Source of the DNA: [Flexibacter] sp. ATCC 35103
GTDB lineage: Bacteria > Bacteroidota > Bacteroidia > Flavobacteriales > Flavobacteriaceae
Length of the DNA stretch: 64,000 bases
Reading direction: 5' to 3'
NCBI RefSeq assembly: GCF_001975985.1
Contig: NZ_MTQF01000003.1
Span: 487,425 to 551,424, forward strand
Below, piece by piece: positions 1 to 8,619 of the stretch. The notes under the pieces were generated by a model, which was not told the DNA's origin, did not search any database, and saw only the letters and a list, made by a program, of their open reading frames with translations. The first letter of the stretch is position 1, and each line of letters begins with the position of its first letter. The position numbers were made by a program, and so were the translations under genes.

Positions 1-480
1 TAAAATCTAAATTGAATTCACCTTAAGTCTCGGCGGGACGATATATTTATAGAAAACACCATTTTTTTTAGAGAAGCCCCAGCGGGTGACATGTATATTA
101 GATAAATATGCCGCTCCGCTGGAGCTTTGGTTCCGGACTTTTAATAATTGCTATAAATATATCGCTTCTCTGGAGCTATATTGGAAATTAGTTGCGATTT
201 TAAAATCTAAATTGAATTCACTTTAAGTCCCAGCGGGACGACATATTTATAGAAAACATTATTTTTTTCAGCAAAGCCCCAGCGGGGTGACATATATATT
301 AGATAAATATGCCGCTCCGCTGGAGCTTTGGTTCCGGACTTTTAATGATTGCTATAAATATATCGCTCCTCTGGAGCTATATTAGAAATTAGTTACGATT
401 TTAAAATCTAAATTGAATTCACTTTAAGTCCCAGCGGGGTGACATGTGTATTAGAGAAACATACTGCTCCGCTTGAACTG
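1..480. repeat. Tandem 200-bp intergenic repeat with palindromic GC clusters
   Basis: Two nearly identical units (1-200 and 201-401) and a shortened third (402 to about 480) each begin TAAAATCTAAATTGAATTCA. Each full unit carries several short GC-rich palindromic blocks in AT-rich DNA, such as GTCCCAGCGGGAC, GCCCCAGCGGGGTGACAT and CCGCTCCGCTGGAGC. The third unit has lost the segment between its first and second CAGCGGG blocks, as expected from recombination between them. No reading frame is conserved. The array may extend to the left of the window. It resembles the dispersed intergenic repeats common in flavobacteria. Confidence 0.8.
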
Positions 481-617
481 TAATATACATTCTTATCCTT
501 TTTTTAACTTTTGTACAATTTTCATTTGAAAAATCCCGTCGTATCTTTGAGTTTTATAATTAAAAAGCTGTTATCTTAGAATCTTAGTTACTCAGCAACT
601 TAGCAACTCAAAAAGAA

Positions 618-1655
618 ATGAAATACACTACACTACCCAACACCGATATAAAAGTTAGTAAAATAAACCTCGGAACAATGACTTTCGGGCAGCAAAACAC
701 AGAAGCCGAAGGACATCAACAAATGGATTATGCGCTTGAAAGAGGTATCAATTTTTTTGATACTGCCGAGATGTATTCTGTTCCTGCAAAAGAAGCAACT
801 TACGGAAGCACGGAGAAAATTATAGGAAGTTGGTTTAAGAAATCAGGAAATCGCGACAAAGTAGTTTTAGCTTCTAAAATCGCAGGTCCAAACCCAAATT
901 TTATTTACATGCGTGAGAAAGTAGATTTCTCTCCTGAAAGTATTAAATATGCTTTAGAAAACAGCTTAAAACGTCTTCAGACAGATTACATCGATTTGTA
1001 TCAAATGCATTGGCCGGAAAGAGAAACTAATTATTTCGGGCAACGCGGTTTTAAAGATTATGAATCTCAATGGGAAGATAATTTCAGAGAAGTTCTTGAA
1101 ACTTTTGACGGACTAATCAAAGAAGGGAAAATAAAACATATTGGTGTTTCTAATGAAAATGCGTGGGGAATGATGCGTTTTCTGGAAGAAAGTAAATACA
1201 ACAATCTGCCAAGAATCAAGACCATTCAAAATCCTTATAATTTATTAAATCGTCTTTTTGAAGTAGGTTCTGCCGAAGTTTCAAAGTATGAAAATGTGGG
1301 TTTATTAGCTTATTCTCCTTTAGCATTTGGGGTTTTAACGGGTAAATTTTTAACCGGAGAAGCACATCCAAATGCGAGAATTAATCTTTTTCCGCAATAT
1401 ACACGTTACAATAGCGATCAATGTACGCAAGCGACAAGATTGTATCAGGAAATTGCTAAAAAACATGGTTTGACATTAACAGAGCTTGCAATGGGATTTG
1501 TATTACAACAACCGTTTTTGACAAGTGCTATTATTGGTGCAACCACAATGGAACAATTAAAAGAAAACATCGATACAATAGATGTGTTTTTATCAAAGGA
1601 AATTTTAACGGAGATTGCAGCCGTTCAGGCAATAATTCCTGATCCGGCGCCTTAA
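618..1655 (+). CDS. Aldo/keto reductase, Tas-like
   Basis: The 345-residue product is a full-length NADP(H)-dependent aldo/keto reductase of the Tas/YajO type, a cytosolic TIM-barrel oxidoreductase. The expected tetrad is visible: Asp and Tyr in GINFFDTAEMY, Lys in VVLASKIAG and His in DLYQMHWPE. The C-terminal cofactor-binding stretch is QPFLTSAIIGATTMEQL. The physiological substrate cannot be told from sequence. The gene stands alone and ends at a strong bidirectional terminator that separates it from the convergent transglycosylase gene. The leader before the ATG contains short CTTAG/ACTCAG repeats. Confidence 0.93.
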   Translation: MKYTTLPNTDIKVSKINLGTMTFGQQNTEAEGHQQMDYALERGINFFDTAEMYSVPAKEATYGSTEKIIGSWFKKSGNRDKVVLASKIAGPNPNFIYMREKVDFSPESIKYALENSLKRLQTDYIDLYQMHWPERETNYFGQRGFKDYESQWEDNFREVLETFDGLIKEGKIKHIGVSNENAWGMMRFLEESKYNNLPRIKTIQNPYNLLNRLFEVGSAEVSKYENVGLLAYSPLAFGVLTGKFLTGEAHPNARINLFPQYTRYNSDQCTQATRLYQEIAKKHGLTLTELAMGFVLQQPFLTSAIIGATTMEQLKENIDTIDVFLSKEILTEIAAVQAIIPDPAP

Positions 1656-1679
1656 TTACAGTTTTATAATAAAGATATA

Positions 1680-1728
1680 TTCCACAAATTTTCACTAATT
1701 CATAATGTGAAAATTTGTGGAATTTTTT
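1680..1728. terminator. Bidirectional rho-independent terminator
   Basis: A perfect 16-bp stem (1680-1695 with 1707-1722) and an 11-base loop are followed by T6 on the plus strand. It lies between the convergent aldo/keto reductase and transglycosylase genes. Confidence 0.85.
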
Positions 1729-1763
1729 ATGTAAATAATTGAGGATAATCAGTCTATTCGTGT

Positions 1764-3731
1764 TTACAAATCAAATTCTTCTCCAATAGCCAAGGAATCT
1801 GCCGGAATTGCTGTTGAATCCGGGGCTTTAATTCGTATCAATGAACGCGCATTTCCGGAGATGTAAACAGGAGAAAGTACGCCAATAGTATCTTCAGAAA
1901 CCAAAACGCCACGACGTAACATTAAGTTGCTTAAAAACTTTTGGTTTTGTACTGCAAAGTCTTTCAGATTTCCCTGATCGTTAAACTGATACATGAATTT
2001 TCTGGGCTTTGGAATAATCGTCGCCAGGAATAAACATTCATTTAAACTGAGATTAGATGGGCTTTTTTGAAAGTAAAAATGACTCGCTTCGCCAATTCCG
2101 TATACATTTGGTCCCCATTCTATAATATTAAAATATACTTCGAGCATTCTTTCTTTGCTTACTACACGATTGTTTTCGAGAATATAAACCAGTAGAATTT
2201 CTTCCAGCTTACGCGAAAGTGTTTTTTCACGAGTCAGAAAGACATTCTTTATTAACTGCATACTAATCGTGCTGGCACCACGAGAGAATTTTTTGGTTCT
2301 GATATTCTTTAAAATAGATTGTTTGAAAGCTTCATTTATAAATCCGCGATGCGAGAAAAAAGAAGGATCTTCAGTAGTAAGGACGCATTTTCTTAAATAA
2401 GGTGAGATCTGATCTAAAGGTGTATAATTCGGATTACCGTTTCCAACCAAAACCGGACGTTGCAATACATTTTGAATAATGGCGCGATAAACAAATTCTC
2501 CATTAAGTTTATTAAGATCTGCTTCGCCGTATTTGGTGATTTTTAAATCTTCTTTGTTTAGTTTACTGTCAAAAACTAATGTGTTTGGTTTGTTTTTATT
2601 GAATTTAAAATCCAGTTTATAATCAAAATTTCCCGTTGCTTCCATTCCCTGAAAATGAGTAAACAATCCGTCTGGCAAAGAAACAATAAAGTCTTGTGCC
2701 TGCATTTTTGGAATGTTTACTTTCAAAGTATAAATCGTATCTTTTTCTGTGCTATACGAGATATAAGGCTTTACTTTTATCTTGTTTAATTGCATGGTCG
2801 ACGTGCTGTCAATTGAAATAAAATCATCTCCCAATAAAAAGCGATAATCAAAACGCGCATTCTTAATGATTACATCTTTACTGGCAATTTTAGGATGATT
2901 GATTTTTAAATTGGTGATCGATGTATAACCATCAATATGCAATTCGCTTCCGTCTTTTTCTATATTCTGAACATTTAATCTTATAGAATCAAAACTTGCT
3001 TTTAAATTATAACGTTCGTCTAAATACGGAACGCGGATGGCTCCGGTATCTAGGTTAAAGAAACGAATATCTGCTTTTTTATTTCTTGGGTCAGCAAATC
3101 CTTTTATGTTCCAGCGCTGGTCAAAATCCTTGCTTTGAACATGAAGGTTAGTTTCGAGCTGTTTGTTGTCTAAAACAAGTTTGTTTACAGCGACAGACGT
3201 TTTTTTGCCATTATCGTCAATTTTGAAATTCAGGTTTTCCAACCTCATATCTGTTGGAACCAGATTCAGTAATTTTGAGATAATTCGATAGGCAAAAGTC
3301 GCGTATTTCCGTTTTTCATTTTTATCAGTATCGGCTTTATCCTTTTTTAAGAAAGCATCAAAATTGCGGACATTTCCTTTTTTTACTAACTGAATGTATC
3401 CGTTGTTTACTTTTAAAGTTCCAATCTGGACATCGCCAATTAATAAACTGGATAAGTTTACGCTGGTTTCGATTTTTTCGATATTGCAAAGGGTATCAGC
3501 ATTTTTGGGAACTAAAATTACATTGGTTAATTTAATTCCGTTCAATCCATCAAACGTAGCCGATTTTACAGAAAATGTACTGTTATATTCTGTATTCATT
3601 TTATGGGTCACTTTAGCAATTGCTTGTTTTAAAAGCGAATCACGAAAAAAGTAAAAACCTAAAAAAAGCACCAGTAATACTGCTGCAAGTATTATTAGTG
3701 CTTTGAATATTTTTTGTTTTGGAAATTTCAT
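1764..3731 (-). CDS. GT51 peptidoglycan transglycosylase with AsmA-like N-terminal region
   Basis: This 655-residue protein has one N-terminal membrane anchor (about residues 9-29). A long beta-rich region (about 30-400) follows and resembles AsmA/DUF3971-type proteins. A glycosyltransferase family 51 domain occupies about 420-600. The catalytic motif TTEDPSFFSHRGF (Glu454, Asp455), SRGASTISMQLIKN, and the second acidic motif EVYFNIIEWG are all present. There is no penicillin-binding transpeptidase domain, so it should only polymerise glycan strands from lipid II at the periplasmic face. It starts 20 bases after radA and is probably the last gene of the esterase-radA transcript. A monofunctional GT51 fused to such a large N-domain is unlike E. 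coli MtgA but is seen in Bacteroidota. Confidence 0.85.
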   Translation of the reverse strand: MKFPKQKIFKALIILAAVLLVLFLGFYFFRDSLLKQAIAKVTHKMNTEYNSTFSVKSATFDGLNGIKLTNVILVPKNADTLCNIEKIETSVNLSSLLIGDVQIGTLKVNNGYIQLVKKGNVRNFDAFLKKDKADTDKNEKRKYATFAYRIISKLLNLVPTDMRLENLNFKIDDNGKKTSVAVNKLVLDNKQLETNLHVQSKDFDQRWNIKGFADPRNKKADIRFFNLDTGAIRVPYLDERYNLKASFDSIRLNVQNIEKDGSELHIDGYTSITNLKINHPKIASKDVIIKNARFDYRFLLGDDFISIDSTSTMQLNKIKVKPYISYSTEKDTIYTLKVNIPKMQAQDFIVSLPDGLFTHFQGMEATGNFDYKLDFKFNKNKPNTLVFDSKLNKEDLKITKYGEADLNKLNGEFVYRAIIQNVLQRPVLVGNGNPNYTPLDQISPYLRKCVLTTEDPSFFSHRGFINEAFKQSILKNIRTKKFSRGASTISMQLIKNVFLTREKTLSRKLEEILLVYILENNRVVSKERMLEVYFNIIEWGPNVYGIGEASHFYFQKSPSNLSLNECLFLATIIPKPRKFMYQFNDQGNLKDFAVQNQKFLSNLMLRRGVLVSEDTIGVLSPVYISGNARSLIRIKAPDSTAIPADSLAIGEEFDL

Positions 3732-3751
3732 AAAGTAAAATTATAACAGAA

Positions 3752-5113
3752 TTACCCAAAAAGAATGCCGGCAACATCTTCGATTTTAGCGACAAGTTCA
3801 ATCTTGATTCCGGGATTTTTTAAAGCAATTTTGTTGTACTTAGATACAAAGATAGTGGTGAAACCTAATTTTTCGGCTTCCTGAATGCGTTGATCGACAC
3901 GATTTACAGGGCGAATTTCTCCGGAAAGTCCTACTTCGCCGGCAAAACAAAAGCCTTTTGTTACCGGAATATCTTCGTTTGATGATAAAATAGCGGCTAC
4001 AACTGCTAAATCAATTGCAGGATCATCAACAGAAATTCCTCCGGTTACATTCAAAAATACATCTTTTGCTCCTAAACGAAATCCTGCTCTTTTTTCTAAA
4101 ACGGCCAGGATCATGTTTAATCTTTTTGCATTATATCCTGTTGTACTTCGCTGCGGAGTTCCGTAAACTGCGGTACTTACAAGCGATTGTATTTCGATCA
4201 TTAGCGGGCGCATGCCTTCCATGGTTGTGGCAATGGCAGTTCCAGACATTTCTTCGTCTTTGTGGGAAATCAATATTTCGGACGGATTGCTTACTTCGCG
4301 CAAACCACTTCCAAGCATTTCATAAATTCCTAATTCGGCCGTAGAACCAAAACGGTTTTTTAGAGAACGTAGAATTCGGTACACGTGATTTCGATCGCCT
4401 TCAAATTGCAAAACCGTATCGACCATATGTTCCAGGATTTTTGGCCCTGCGATGTTTCCGTCTTTTGTAATATGTCCAATTAAAATAACCGGAATATTGG
4501 TTTCTTTGGCAAATTTGATCAATTCGGCAGTAGTTTCTCTAATTTGAGAAATACTTCCGGCGGTTGATTCAATATAATCCGTATGTAAAGTCTGGATAGA
4601 ATCTATAATGACAATTTCAGGCTGAATGGCTTCAATTTGTTTGAATATGTTTTGCGTTTTAGTTTCCGTTAGAATATAGCAATTATCGCTATTTGGTGTT
4701 ATTCTTTCGGCACGCATTTTTATCTGCTTCTGGCTTTCTTCGCCGGAAACATATAAAGTTTTATAAGGTAATTTTAATGAGATTTGAAGTAAAAGCGTAC
4801 TTTTTCCAATTCCAGGTTCACCGCCTAAAAGCGTTAGAGATCCAGGAACAATTCCGCCACCTAAAACACGATTCAATTCACCATCGGTAGTATCCATTCG
4901 GATTTCCTGAGTCGAGTCAATTTCATTAATTTTTAAAGGGCGAGGAGCTTTGCCAGTTGGTGTTGGTTCGCTTTTCCAGGCCACTTTTTCTTGTTTCTGA
5001 ATAATTTCTTCAGCAATAGTATTCCATTCTTTGCAGGCATTGCATTGCCCTTGCCATTTGGCATATTGGGTTCCGCAGTTCTGACAAAAAAAAGAAGTTT
5101 TAACTTTTGACAT
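3752..5113 (-). CDS. radA: DNA repair protein RadA/Sms
   Basis: The 453 residues match the usual RadA length and order. A C4 zinc finger (Cys10, Cys13, Cys24, Cys27) comes first, then a RecA-like ATPase with Walker A GGEPGIGKST (about 97-106), the RadA-specific KNRFG motif near residue 250, and a C-terminal Lon-protease-like domain. RadA is a DnaB-like helicase that promotes branch migration in recombinational repair. The ATG overlaps the stop codon of the upstream esterase gene by one base (TAATG), so the two are likely translationally coupled. The transglycosylase gene follows 20 bases downstream. Confidence 0.97.
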   Translation of the reverse strand: MSKVKTSFFCQNCGTQYAKWQGQCNACKEWNTIAEEIIQKQEKVAWKSEPTPTGKAPRPLKINEIDSTQEIRMDTTDGELNRVLGGGIVPGSLTLLGGEPGIGKSTLLLQISLKLPYKTLYVSGEESQKQIKMRAERITPNSDNCYILTETKTQNIFKQIEAIQPEIVIIDSIQTLHTDYIESTAGSISQIRETTAELIKFAKETNIPVILIGHITKDGNIAGPKILEHMVDTVLQFEGDRNHVYRILRSLKNRFGSTAELGIYEMLGSGLREVSNPSEILISHKDEEMSGTAIATTMEGMRPLMIEIQSLVSTAVYGTPQRSTTGYNAKRLNMILAVLEKRAGFRLGAKDVFLNVTGGISVDDPAIDLAVVAAILSSNEDIPVTKGFCFAGEVGLSGEIRPVNRVDQRIQEAEKLGFTTIFVSKYNKIALKNPGIKIELVAKIEDVAGILFG

Positions 5114-6267
5114 TATTTAGTAGTTTTTTCAAGTGTTTTCATCTGATCGATTTTCTCGTACATCAGATCTTTGTTCAAATCTCCAATTGGCTCCATTTGC
5201 GAAGCATTTTGGTATTTTTTTGATGCTCTCTTTGGATCACCCATTTTTTCATACATTAGTCCTAATTCATATTCGCCTAACATGGCTTTTGGATAATTTA
5301 CATTTCCTATTTCAGCCATTTTGCCTAATTCGTCGTACGCATTCTTTTTCAGGATAAGTGTTTCTATGATTTTAAAATCACTGATTCTTACCGGAATCTG
5401 AACTCCCATAACTTTAGACATTACATTGTATTTGTTCTCCAGATAATCTGCATATCCTGTTTCAAGAATAGCAATTTTGTTGTTGTATTCGGCAGAATTT
5501 ATAGGTCTGTAAACTTCAAATATTTGATATAAAGCACTCGGGATCGCATGTAAAACCTGTGTATAATGTGTTGTACCTTTAAATAAATCGTATTTATAAT
5601 TTACTAACGGATTATTGGCAATTTTAATATTGCTGTCTAATTTTTCGATAGGTTCTTTGATCTTTTTATTGTCTCCGTCAGCGACAGATAAGTAATAAAA
5701 CAATGGTTCTGTTACTTTTGCAAATTTCTCCGGAATTCTAACTTCCATTTTATTTGCAAGTTCAGGGCTAAAAGAAATGTAAGCGTTAAAAAGAGGTTTT
5801 TCTTTATATAAATAAAAATTGATAAAGCTTGCTGTTACATCATGTCCGGCAATAATCCTAAAAGGTGTAGTGCGGTATTTTTTTTCGATGTAAGGAACTA
5901 ATTCAGCACCAATAAATTCAAAAAAATCAGCTCCTTTTTCAAACGGAAGCCCGGTATTTTGATCAATCGTGGTGTCGTCTTCACGCTCATCATTTTTATT
6001 TTGATGAACACCAATTATAATTACTTCGGGTAAATCTCCCCAATATGAGCCATAACTTAGAGCTCCGGAAAAAGGATCGAATAAATAATCTCCATCTAAT
6101 AAATATAAAACAGGGTATTTTTTTTCAGGATTAGCTTCGTAAGATTCTGGAAGTCCTATGGTTATTCTTCTTTCTGTACCAAGTTTTTCAGATTTGATGT
6201 TGTCGAATGTTTTCTGCGAAAAGACAGAAATAGAAATTAATGTAAGTAGTAAATAAACTTTTTTCAT
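5113..6267 (-). CDS. Secreted alpha/beta-hydrolase (esterase D/enterochelin esterase-like)
   Basis: The 384-residue protein begins with a signal peptide (MKKVYLLLTLISISVFSQ). An esterase-type alpha/beta hydrolase domain follows, with features such as KKYPVLYLLDGDYLFDPFSG and EVIIIGVHQN. The nucleophile elbow of related proteins (GxSxG) is not clear here: the equivalent stretch reads RIIAGHDVTASF, with Asp or His where Ser is expected. The protein may therefore be catalytically altered. A TPR-like C-terminus (about 330-375, MLGEYELGLMYEKMGDPKRA) is visible. It is the first gene of the esterase-radA-transglycosylase set. The substrate is unknown. Confidence 0.8.
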   Translation of the reverse strand: MKKVYLLLTLISISVFSQKTFDNIKSEKLGTERRITIGLPESYEANPEKKYPVLYLLDGDYLFDPFSGALSYGSYWGDLPEVIIIGVHQNKNDEREDDTTIDQNTGLPFEKGADFFEFIGAELVPYIEKKYRTTPFRIIAGHDVTASFINFYLYKEKPLFNAYISFSPELANKMEVRIPEKFAKVTEPLFYYLSVADGDNKKIKEPIEKLDSNIKIANNPLVNYKYDLFKGTTHYTQVLHAIPSALYQIFEVYRPINSAEYNNKIAILETGYADYLENKYNVMSKVMGVQIPVRISDFKIIETLILKKNAYDELGKMAEIGNVNYPKAMLGEYELGLMYEKMGDPKRASKKYQNASQMEPIGDLNKDLMYEKIDQMKTLEKTTK

Positions 6268-6469
6268 GATTTGGGCATTTCAGTGAATTAAAAAGTATTG
6301 AAATAGTGTAGCAATATAATACTTTATTTGCTTTTTTGTTTATGTAGGAATTTAAAAAAGCAATGGTATTATTAGATAAAGCCTATTTTGATTCAAGGCA
6401 TAAGAGATCTTGTTTGTTCAAAAAATCATTTTGACAAACAAATAGAAATAATAAAGTGTAAAAGGAAGC

Positions 6470-6820
6470 TTATGTTAGCGAATTATCGTTTTCATTAGGG
6501 AAAATGATCCATGGCTTGAAGGTTTTGGCTTCTTCAAATTCCAGGGTTGCATAGGATATAATGATAATGATATCGTCCTTTTGAACTTTTCTTGCAGCAG
6601 GTCCGTTCAGGGTAATTTCTCCTGAGTTTTTCTCTCCTTTTATAGCGTAAGTTTCAAAGCGTTCGCCATTATTGATATTTACAATAGATACTTTTTCACC
6701 TTCAATAATGTTTGAGGCTTCCAGTAAAGTTTCATCAATAGTAATACTGCCAATATAATTTAAATCAGCTCCAGTTACTTTTACACGATGAATTTTTGAT
6801 TTTATAACTTGAATTTGCAT
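6470..6820 (-). CDS. panD: Aspartate 1-decarboxylase
   Basis: At 116 residues this is standard PanD length. The proenzyme self-cleavage site is Gly24-Ser25 in NYIGSITID, which yields the pyruvoyl Ser25. IHRVKVTGADL near the N-terminus and the conserved NGERFETYAIKGE and NGPAARKV stretches agree. It decarboxylates aspartate to beta-alanine, which PanC then condenses with pantoate. The gene lies 14 bases downstream of panC on the same strand, but it also has its own promoter-like element overlapping the end of panC. Confidence 0.97.
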   Translation of the reverse strand: MQIQVIKSKIHRVKVTGADLNYIGSITIDETLLEASNIIEGEKVSIVNINNGERFETYAIKGEKNSGEITLNGPAARKVQKDDIIIIISYATLEFEEAKTFKPWIIFPNENDNSLT

Positions 6821-6824
6821 GGTG

Positions 6825-6857
6825 CAAAGGTAATTTAATTTAATGAAATGGTGTCAA
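6825..6857 (-). promoter_or_regulatory. Candidate promoter of panD, nearly leaderless
   Basis: On the minus strand TTG (6855-6857), a 22-base spacer and TACCTTTG (6825-6832) fit the Flavobacterium consensus TTG-N17-23-TAnnTTTG. The box ends four bases before the panD ATG, so transcription would start at or very near the start codon. The panC stop codon lies inside the spacer. Confidence 0.5.
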
Positions 6858-7683
6858 TCAACCTTATAGAATTAACAAATACTGCTATAAATGCACGGTA
6901 GTTTTTGTCTTTACTCTTATGATCGATAGGTAATAATGTAGATTCATCAGCAATTACGAAATATTCTAAGTCAAAACGTTCGTTGTCTTTGAAGGAATTT
7001 TCTACGAATTTTATGGTTTCTTCAGGACTGGCGTTTTTAAAAATTTCTTTTGCCTCAGTCAAAGTTTTATAAATAATAGCGGCTTCTTTGCGTTCTTCCG
7101 GAGTTAATCGTTCATTTCTGGAACTCATTGCCAATTGATTGTCTTCTCTAAAAATAGGACAGCCAATAACATTTACAGGTAATTGTGTTTTTTCGACCAT
7201 TTTTTTAACAATCTGCAATTGCTGGAAATCCTTTTCTCCAAAATAAGCGTTTGTTGGTGTTACAATTTCGAACAAACGTTTTACAATTGTTCCTACACCG
7301 TTGAAATGTCCGGGCCTGAATTTTCCTTCCATTTGGTTTTCTAGTCCGTCAAAGTCAAAAGATTGTGAAATGGTATGTCCTTCGTAAATATCGTCTACAG
7401 TTGGGGCATAAAGAATTATTTTGTCACTTAAGTTGCGCATTTTTTTTACGTCTTCTTCAAGTGTTCTAGGATATTTCTCCAGGTCTTCAGGATTGTTAAA
7501 TTGGGTTGGATTCACAAAAATACTGACAACGGTATCGTCGTTTTCTTTAATTGATCTTTGCATTAACGCCAGATGACCTTGGTGTAAAGCGCCCATTGTT
7601 GGTACAAATCCGATGGTTGAATTTGTGGTTTTGATAGTTTTCAAATAGGCTATCAAAGCTACTTTACCGTAGAAAATATGCAT
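6835..7683 (-). CDS. panC: Pantothenate synthetase
   Basis: PanC joins pantoate and beta-alanine with ATP to make pantothenate. The nucleotide-binding signatures are present: TIGFVPTMGALHQGHLALM (HIGH-like), SIFVNPTQFNNPEDLEKYPR, GHFNGVGTIVKRLF, YFGEKDFQQL and MSSRNERL. I start it at MHIFYGKVAL, 282 residues, which is the usual family length. An in-frame ATG ten codons upstream (7713) would add MFALNFNNTA, which is not typical. panD follows directly, so the two catalyse adjacent steps from one locus. Confidence 0.95.
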   Translation of the reverse strand: MHIFYGKVALIAYLKTIKTTNSTIGFVPTMGALHQGHLALMQRSIKENDDTVVSIFVNPTQFNNPEDLEKYPRTLEEDVKKMRNLSDKIILYAPTVDDIYEGHTISQSFDFDGLENQMEGKFRPGHFNGVGTIVKRLFEIVTPTNAYFGEKDFQQLQIVKKMVEKTQLPVNVIGCPIFREDNQLAMSSRNERLTPEERKEAAIIYKTLTEAKEIFKNASPEETIKFVENSFKDNERFDLEYFVIADESTLLPIDHKSKDKNYRAFIAVFVNSIRLIDTISLN

Positions 7684-7745
7684 GGCAGTATTATTAAAAT
7701 TTAGTGCAAACATAATATATTAGTTATAAACTGCATAAATTTTTG

Positions 7746-7753
7746 TAATTTTG
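7746..7753 (+). promoter_or_regulatory. Possible -7 box for the glycogen-synthase-like gene
   Basis: TAATTTTG matches TAnnTTTG and lies 38 bases before the ATG, in the divergent gap with panC. No clear TTG is present at the -33 position, so the call rests on one box. Confidence 0.35.
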
Positions 7754-7791
7754 CAACGTTTTTATTACCAAAAATTAAGTAAAATACTATT

Positions 7792-8598
7792 ATGAAAGAT
7801 AAGAGGATATTATATGTATCATCTGAAGTCGTGCCTTATTTGGCTGAAAATGAGGTTTCTTTAATGTCTTATGACGTTCCAAAAATGATCAACGATCAAG
7901 GAGGCCAGATAAGAATTTTCATGCCAAGATATGGAAATATCAACGAAAGAAGACACCAGTTACATGAAGTTATTAGACTTTCAGGAATGAATTTGGTAGT
8001 GAATGACTTAGATATGCCGTTGATTATCAAGGTAGCTTCAATTCCTAAAGAGAGAATTCAGGTTTATTTTATTGATAACGATGAATATTTTAAACGTAAG
8101 GCAACCTTTGCTGACGAAGAAGGAGTTTTATATCCCGATAATGACGAAAGAGCGATATTTTTTGCTAAAGGAGTTGTTGAAACGGTGAAAAAACTAAATT
8201 GGGTTCCGGATATCATTCACGTTCATGGCTGGCTGGCAGCAATGTTGCCAATTTACATGAAGCATTATTATAAAAATGAGGCTTTGTTTTCTGAGACAAA
8301 AATTGTTACCTCTGTTTATGGGCAATCTTTTGATGAAAATCTTGATTTAGAAATGATTAATAAGGTGAAATTTGATGGAGTTCCGCATGAAGCAGTCTCT
8401 GATTTAGAAACACCAAATTATGAAAATGTGTTAAAAGCCAGTATATTACACTCTGATGCTGTAATTATTGCATCAGAAAATGTATCCCCAAGTTTAACAA
8501 AATTTATAGAATCTTCAGGAAAACCTTTTTTACCTTTCGCCACGAAAGATGCATTCGCTGAAGCGTATACAAATTTCTATAAAACGATGGGTCTTTAA
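7792..8598 (+). CDS. Glycogen/starch synthase N-domain-like protein
   Basis: The 268 residues match the N-terminal (GT5) half of glycogen synthase: RILYVSSEVVPYLAENEVSLMSYDVPK at the start, then MPRYGNINERR and DIIHVHGWLAAMLP. The C-terminal nucleotide-binding half that carries the ADP-glucose site is absent. Truncated relatives of this length lie next to panC in other flavobacteria as far as I recall, so this is probably a family form rather than a broken gene. Whether it is a glycosyltransferase is uncertain: the KxGGL motif of true synthases is replaced by AENEVSL. It begins a probable operon with the DUF4270 lipoprotein (21-base gap) and glmS. Confidence 0.82.
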   Translation: MKDKRILYVSSEVVPYLAENEVSLMSYDVPKMINDQGGQIRIFMPRYGNINERRHQLHEVIRLSGMNLVVNDLDMPLIIKVASIPKERIQVYFIDNDEYFKRKATFADEEGVLYPDNDERAIFFAKGVVETVKKLNWVPDIIHVHGWLAAMLPIYMKHYYKNEALFSETKIVTSVYGQSFDENLDLEMINKVKFDGVPHEAVSDLETPNYENVLKASILHSDAVIIASENVSPSLTKFIESSGKPFLPFATKDAFAEAYTNFYKTMGL

Positions 8599-8619
8599 AT
8601 TTTAACTTTATTATTAAAC

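Noticed and set aside
7792..8598. Truncated, broken glycogen synthase
   Set aside because: The frame is clean with no downstream remnant of the second domain, and the short form appears to be a family of its own, so I did not call it a pseudogene.
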